Assembly: GCA_003242895.1 (NCBI GenBank)
Contig: QKMY01000053.1
Span: forward strand, 1-64,000
Origin: Candidatus Margulisiibacteriota bacterium
Lineage (GTDB): Bacteria; Margulisbacteria; Riflemargulisbacteria; GWF2-39-127
Length of the DNA stretch: 64,000 nucleotides
Direction: 5' to 3'
The position numbers and the translations under genes were made by a program. Positions 61,467 through 64,000 of the stretch are shown here, one piece after another. Under the pieces are notes generated by a model, which saw nothing but the letters and a program-made list of their open reading frames with translations, did no database searches and was not told the origin of the DNA. Each line of letters begins with the position of its first letter. Position 1 is the first letter of the stretch.

Positions 61467-62912
61467 TTATTTCGCTCCGGTTTGTTTTACGATTGCAGGG
61501 AGCGTTTTTACGAGCAAACGGAAATCGTTGGTCAAGGACCAGGTATCTATATACTCAAGGTCCATTTTCATCCATTCGGAGAAATCTATGTTGTTTCTTC
61601 CGCTTACCTGCCAGGTACAGGTTATTCCGGGTTTTACCGATAAACGTCTTCTTTGCCAATTATCATATTGTTGTATTTCAGAGGGTAGCGGAGGGCGAGG
61701 GCCGACTAAGCTCATGTCACCTTTAAGAACGTTTAAGAGTTGAGGTAACTCATCTATACTGGTTTTTCGAAGGAATTTTCCAATTTTAGTTACTCGTGGG
61801 TCATTCGTGATCTTGAATACCGGGCCTGACATTTCATTGAGCGATTCAAGTTCTTTTCTTTGCTTTTCTGCGTCAACACCCATTGATCTGAACTTATACA
61901 TATTGAACAGTCTGCCGTTCCTTCCGACACGCTCTTGTCTGAACAATATAGGCCCTTTTGACTCTATCCTTATTGCCAGGGCAGCTAATAGAAAAACAGG
62001 CAGTAAAATAATGACCCAGATAAAAGCAAATGTGCGATCAATAATTTCTTTGATTAAGAGGGTATAAGGATTGAAATGTGTAGTTTCAAAAGACAGGAGT
62101 GGTATTTTTTCGAGTTGATCGAGATCGGTTTTTACGAAGTCCATCGAATCAAAAAAGTAATTGATAGTTAATTTTGTCTCTATGCCTCTTTCGACACAGT
62201 ATTTTAAATGAGGCTGGATTTTTCTAATATGGTGTGGCGGTACCACAAAGAAAACAATATCGACGACGATATCTTTGATAGACTCGTTAAAATCTTCTAA
62301 TGTTCCCAGAATGATTTCTCCGGTCAGTCCTGATTCTTTAAGCTTTTTAGCTTCTTCTTTGTCTTCTATTGTTAATGTCGGAACGATAATTCCCTGGACA
62401 TTGAGTCCCCATTCTTTGTGGCTTCTGATGAGTTCAATTAGCTCGATTGAGACCCGGTTGACGCCGACAATGACGACGTTTTTGAAGTTATAACCTTTCA
62501 TTCGGACAAAGGAACTCAATATATTAATAATTATTCTCTCAAGTATTAATATCAATGCGTTGATTGCCATGAAAAATCCGAAGAAAAACCTTCCGGGAAG
62601 AGGCATTTTGAGAAGGGTTATGGTGGCTAGAAATACGATATTACAGACAAGTAAAGCCCTGATTACTTTTGCCATTTGAGTAACGAGAGGTTCGAACCGG
62701 TGTGATTCATATACTTTTCTGTCTTTGAGAACAATCCACCAGATAATCGTTATTGGAATAAGCAGGTGCATGAATTGCATTAGCTTATAATAATAGCCGC
62801 CGGACATACTGGCATCGAAAATGTAGTAGGTAACAAAGAACGAAGCATTAGCAAGCAGTACATCGGCTATCCTTCTGATATTGAATATCGCCGTAGCATT
62901 TTCTCTTAACAT
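61467..62912 (-). CDS. Polyprenyl-phosphate glycosylphosphotransferase (initiating enzyme)
   Basis: A 481-residue WbaP/WcaJ-type protein: four N-terminal spans (about 15-125), a CoA-binding-like middle domain (VVIVGVNRVSIELIELI near 147), another span near 285-305, and the catalytic domain with KFRSMGVDAEKQR, FLRKTSIDELPQLLNVLKGD, MSLVGPRPP and VKPGITCTWQVSGR. It starts repeat-unit assembly by moving a sugar-1-phosphate to undecaprenyl phosphate. The first window copy of this step; the 12.6 kb operon has none, so the two groups probably work together. Confidence 0.93.
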   Translation of the reverse strand: MLRENATAIFNIRRIADVLLANASFFVTYYIFDASMSGGYYYKLMQFMHLLIPITIIWWIVLKDRKVYESHRFEPLVTQMAKVIRALLVCNIVFLATITLLKMPLPGRFFFGFFMAINALILILERIIINILSSFVRMKGYNFKNVVIVGVNRVSIELIELIRSHKEWGLNVQGIIVPTLTIEDKEEAKKLKESGLTGEIILGTLEDFNESIKDIVVDIVFFVVPPHHIRKIQPHLKYCVERGIETKLTINYFFDSMDFVKTDLDQLEKIPLLSFETTHFNPYTLLIKEIIDRTFAFIWVIILLPVFLLAALAIRIESKGPILFRQERVGRNGRLFNMYKFRSMGVDAEKQRKELESLNEMSGPVFKITNDPRVTKIGKFLRKTSIDELPQLLNVLKGDMSLVGPRPPLPSEIQQYDNWQRRRLSVKPGITCTWQVSGRNNIDFSEWMKMDLEYIDTWSLTNDFRLLVKTLPAIVKQTGAK

Positions 62913-63000
62913 AAATTAACCTCAACTTATAATATTTATTAATACTATGCCACTAAATGGCTATTTTTAAACGTAGACGGTTGATCCCATGGCAATAGAA

Positions 63001-63024
63001 GGGCATAGCGCGCTATGCCCCTAC
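63001..63024. repeat. Palindromic REP-like element
   Basis: GGGCATAGCGCGCTATGCCC (63001-63020) is a perfect 20-bp palindrome, followed by CTAC. The core GGGCA-n-AGCGCGCT-n-TGCCCCTAC also occurs at 28562-28591 behind nifH. The element overlaps the stop codon of the gene on the - strand (TAG at 63021-63023), as the repeat at 31120 does with nifD. Confidence 0.8.
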
Positions 63025-64000
63025 TTGTTTCTCATGTAGCTTTGCCATATTTTCTGATACATGGTTTCTAATGCGGTCGTGAATTGCGGACCATCTGTCA
63101 GTTGCGAAGTTTTCATTCTGTTTTGCAAGGAAACTTTATTATTCCTTACTATATGAATGTCCTCCGCCAGGGAGAGTGCCTTGGTAATATATTTATCAAT
63201 GCTCTTTGTAATGAGCTCTTCGCAGCCTATCGATGAGAGAATGCTCGATCCTACTCTCGAGACGTGGGAATCCCCTTGTAGAGTGATGACCGGAACTCCC
63301 ATCCACAGAGCTTCGCAGGTTGTTGTCGTGCCATTGTAGGGAAAGGTATCGAGTGCTATATCGATAGAGTTGTAGAGATTAAGATGGTCATAAATATCGG
63401 GAAGTTTGTCTTCCAGGATAAGCCTGCTTTCACTGATATTATTATGTCGGAAACGGTTAAGTATTCGTTGTTGTGCAAGCGGCTGTTTCAAATTAACTGA
63501 TTTTAGAAGTAATTTGGATTCCGGGGTATTCGCTAGTATTGTAGCCCAGGCATCAATAACCGTATCATTTATTTTGGCAAGGTGACTGAACGATCCAAAG
63601 GTTATTCCGGTACTTTTATTATTTGTTACAGTAGGCCTGGTTTCGAGCGGCATGTAACAGAGAAAGCATTTCAACGGACGGAGAAGTTTTTCGCTGTGTA
63701 TTCCATCCGCGATTGGGCTAGGATCTGCGATGTCATCTGTGATCCGGTAGTTCATCGACGTAAGTCCCGTTGTGTCAGGATATCCGAGGTAGGTTATCTG
63801 GACCGGTGCCGGCTTGCGCGCAAATGCCTGTAATCGATTATTGTACGTGTGACCACCAAGATCAATGAGGATATCTATCTTGTCATTGATTATAAGGTCT
63901 GATATCTGCAGATCGGATAGTCTTCGAGTGTCTCTCCAGATATCGGCATTGTTTTTTAGTATTTCGGTTATCGCGTCATTTGTCGGTGTATCAGAATAAC
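63021..64000 (-). CDS. O-GlcNAc-transferase-like (GT41/SPY-type) glycosyltransferase, 5' end off the window
   Basis: The - strand frame is open from 63021 to the right edge, so the gene is longer than the ATG at 63755 suggests. Visible motifs: ILIDLGGHTYNN, RKPAPVQITYLGYPDTTGL, FGSFSHLAKI and PYNGTTTTCEALWMGVPVIT followed by HVSRVGSSIL. These are the catalytic-domain blocks of bacterial OGT/SPINDLY-like glycosyltransferases, which modify proteins or glycans with a nucleotide sugar; TPR repeats normally precede them and should lie outside the window. Next to the exopolysaccharide genes, it may glycosylate a surface protein. Confidence 0.88.
   Translation of the reverse strand, partial: YSDTPTNDAITEILKNNADIWRDTRRLSDLQISDLIINDKIDILIDLGGHTYNNRLQAFARKPAPVQITYLGYPDTTGLTSMNYRITDDIADPSPIADGIHSEKLLRPLKCFLCYMPLETRPTVTNNKSTGITFGSFSHLAKINDTVIDAWATILANTPESKLLLKSVNLKQPLAQQRILNRFRHNNISESRLILEDKLPDIYDHLNLYNSIDIALDTFPYNGTTTTCEALWMGVPVITLQGDSHVSRVGSSILSSIGCEELITKSIDKYITKALSLAEDIHIVRNNKVSLQNRMKTSQLTDGPQFTTALETMYQKIWQSYMRNK

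Overview
This window looks like a chromosomal segment of an anaerobic, diazotrophic, diderm bacterium. Anaerobic hydrogen metabolism is indicated by an [FeFe]-hydrogenase with its maturases hydG-hydF-hydE and a Rex repressor. Nitrogen fixation is indicated by a complete Mo-nitrogenase cluster with nifI1/nifI2 between nifH and nifD, the order seen in methanogens and several anaerobic bacterial lineages. An outer membrane is indicated by two predicted outer-membrane proteins (20.5 and 26.4 kb), a lipoprotein and exopolysaccharide export genes. I cannot assign a phylum from the sequence; lineages such as Margulisbacteria, Elusimicrobia or a deep Firmicutes-like group would be worth testing.

Layout. 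0-3.3 kb: single genes (FHA protein, XRE regulator, PEBP-family protein, bacteriohemerythrin) with signs of gene debris. 3.5-12.3 kb: the most unusual region. It holds a 1169-residue protein ending in a serine-lipase domain, followed by a tandem array of eight small AT-rich multi-pass membrane proteins. Each later membrane gene is preceded by, and overlaps, a leftover 3' end of a lipase gene. This is the architecture of a polymorphic toxin with orphan toxin-tail/immunity modules, here with a lipase warhead and membrane-embedded candidate immunity proteins. 12.3-12.6 kb: debris (Kelch-repeat remnant, transposon-like ends). 12.6-20.1 kb: exopolysaccharide operon (glycosyltransferases, Wzx-like flippase, Wzy-like polymerase, WcaF-like acetyltransferase). 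20.5-23.7 kb: YjbH-like protein and a Wzz/tyrosine-kinase fusion. 23.8-27.2 kb: small helical protein with its own promoter and terminator, an unknown protein paired with a B12-type radical SAM enzyme, and an outer-membrane protein.

27.7-42.4 kb: nifH-nifI1-nifI2-nifD-nifK-nifE-nifN-nifB-ferredoxin-nifV-modA-modB-modC-GNAT-nifA, all on the + strand, behind a near-canonical sigma-54 promoter. The products make nitrogenase, its cofactor and homocitrate, import molybdate, switch the enzyme off through PII-like proteins, and activate transcription. Several nif intergenic gaps hold different short REP-like inverted repeats. 42.6-48.9 kb: six-gene signalling block of response regulators (two with degenerate HD-GYP-like domains, one HDOD) and a PAS histidine kinase. 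48.9-57.9 kb: rex, then a probable NAD(P)-linked, possibly bifurcating [FeFe]-hydrogenase (NuoE-like, NuoF-like, and a catalytic subunit fused to a second NuoE-like domain with altered H-cluster loops), then hydG, hydF, hydE. 57.9-64.0 kb, - strand: a second exopolysaccharide group (GT4, LruC-type lipoprotein, WecG/TagA-type transferase, polyprenyl-phosphate sugar transferase, and an OGT-like glycosyltransferase running off the right edge). No rRNA, tRNA or CRISPR array was recognised.
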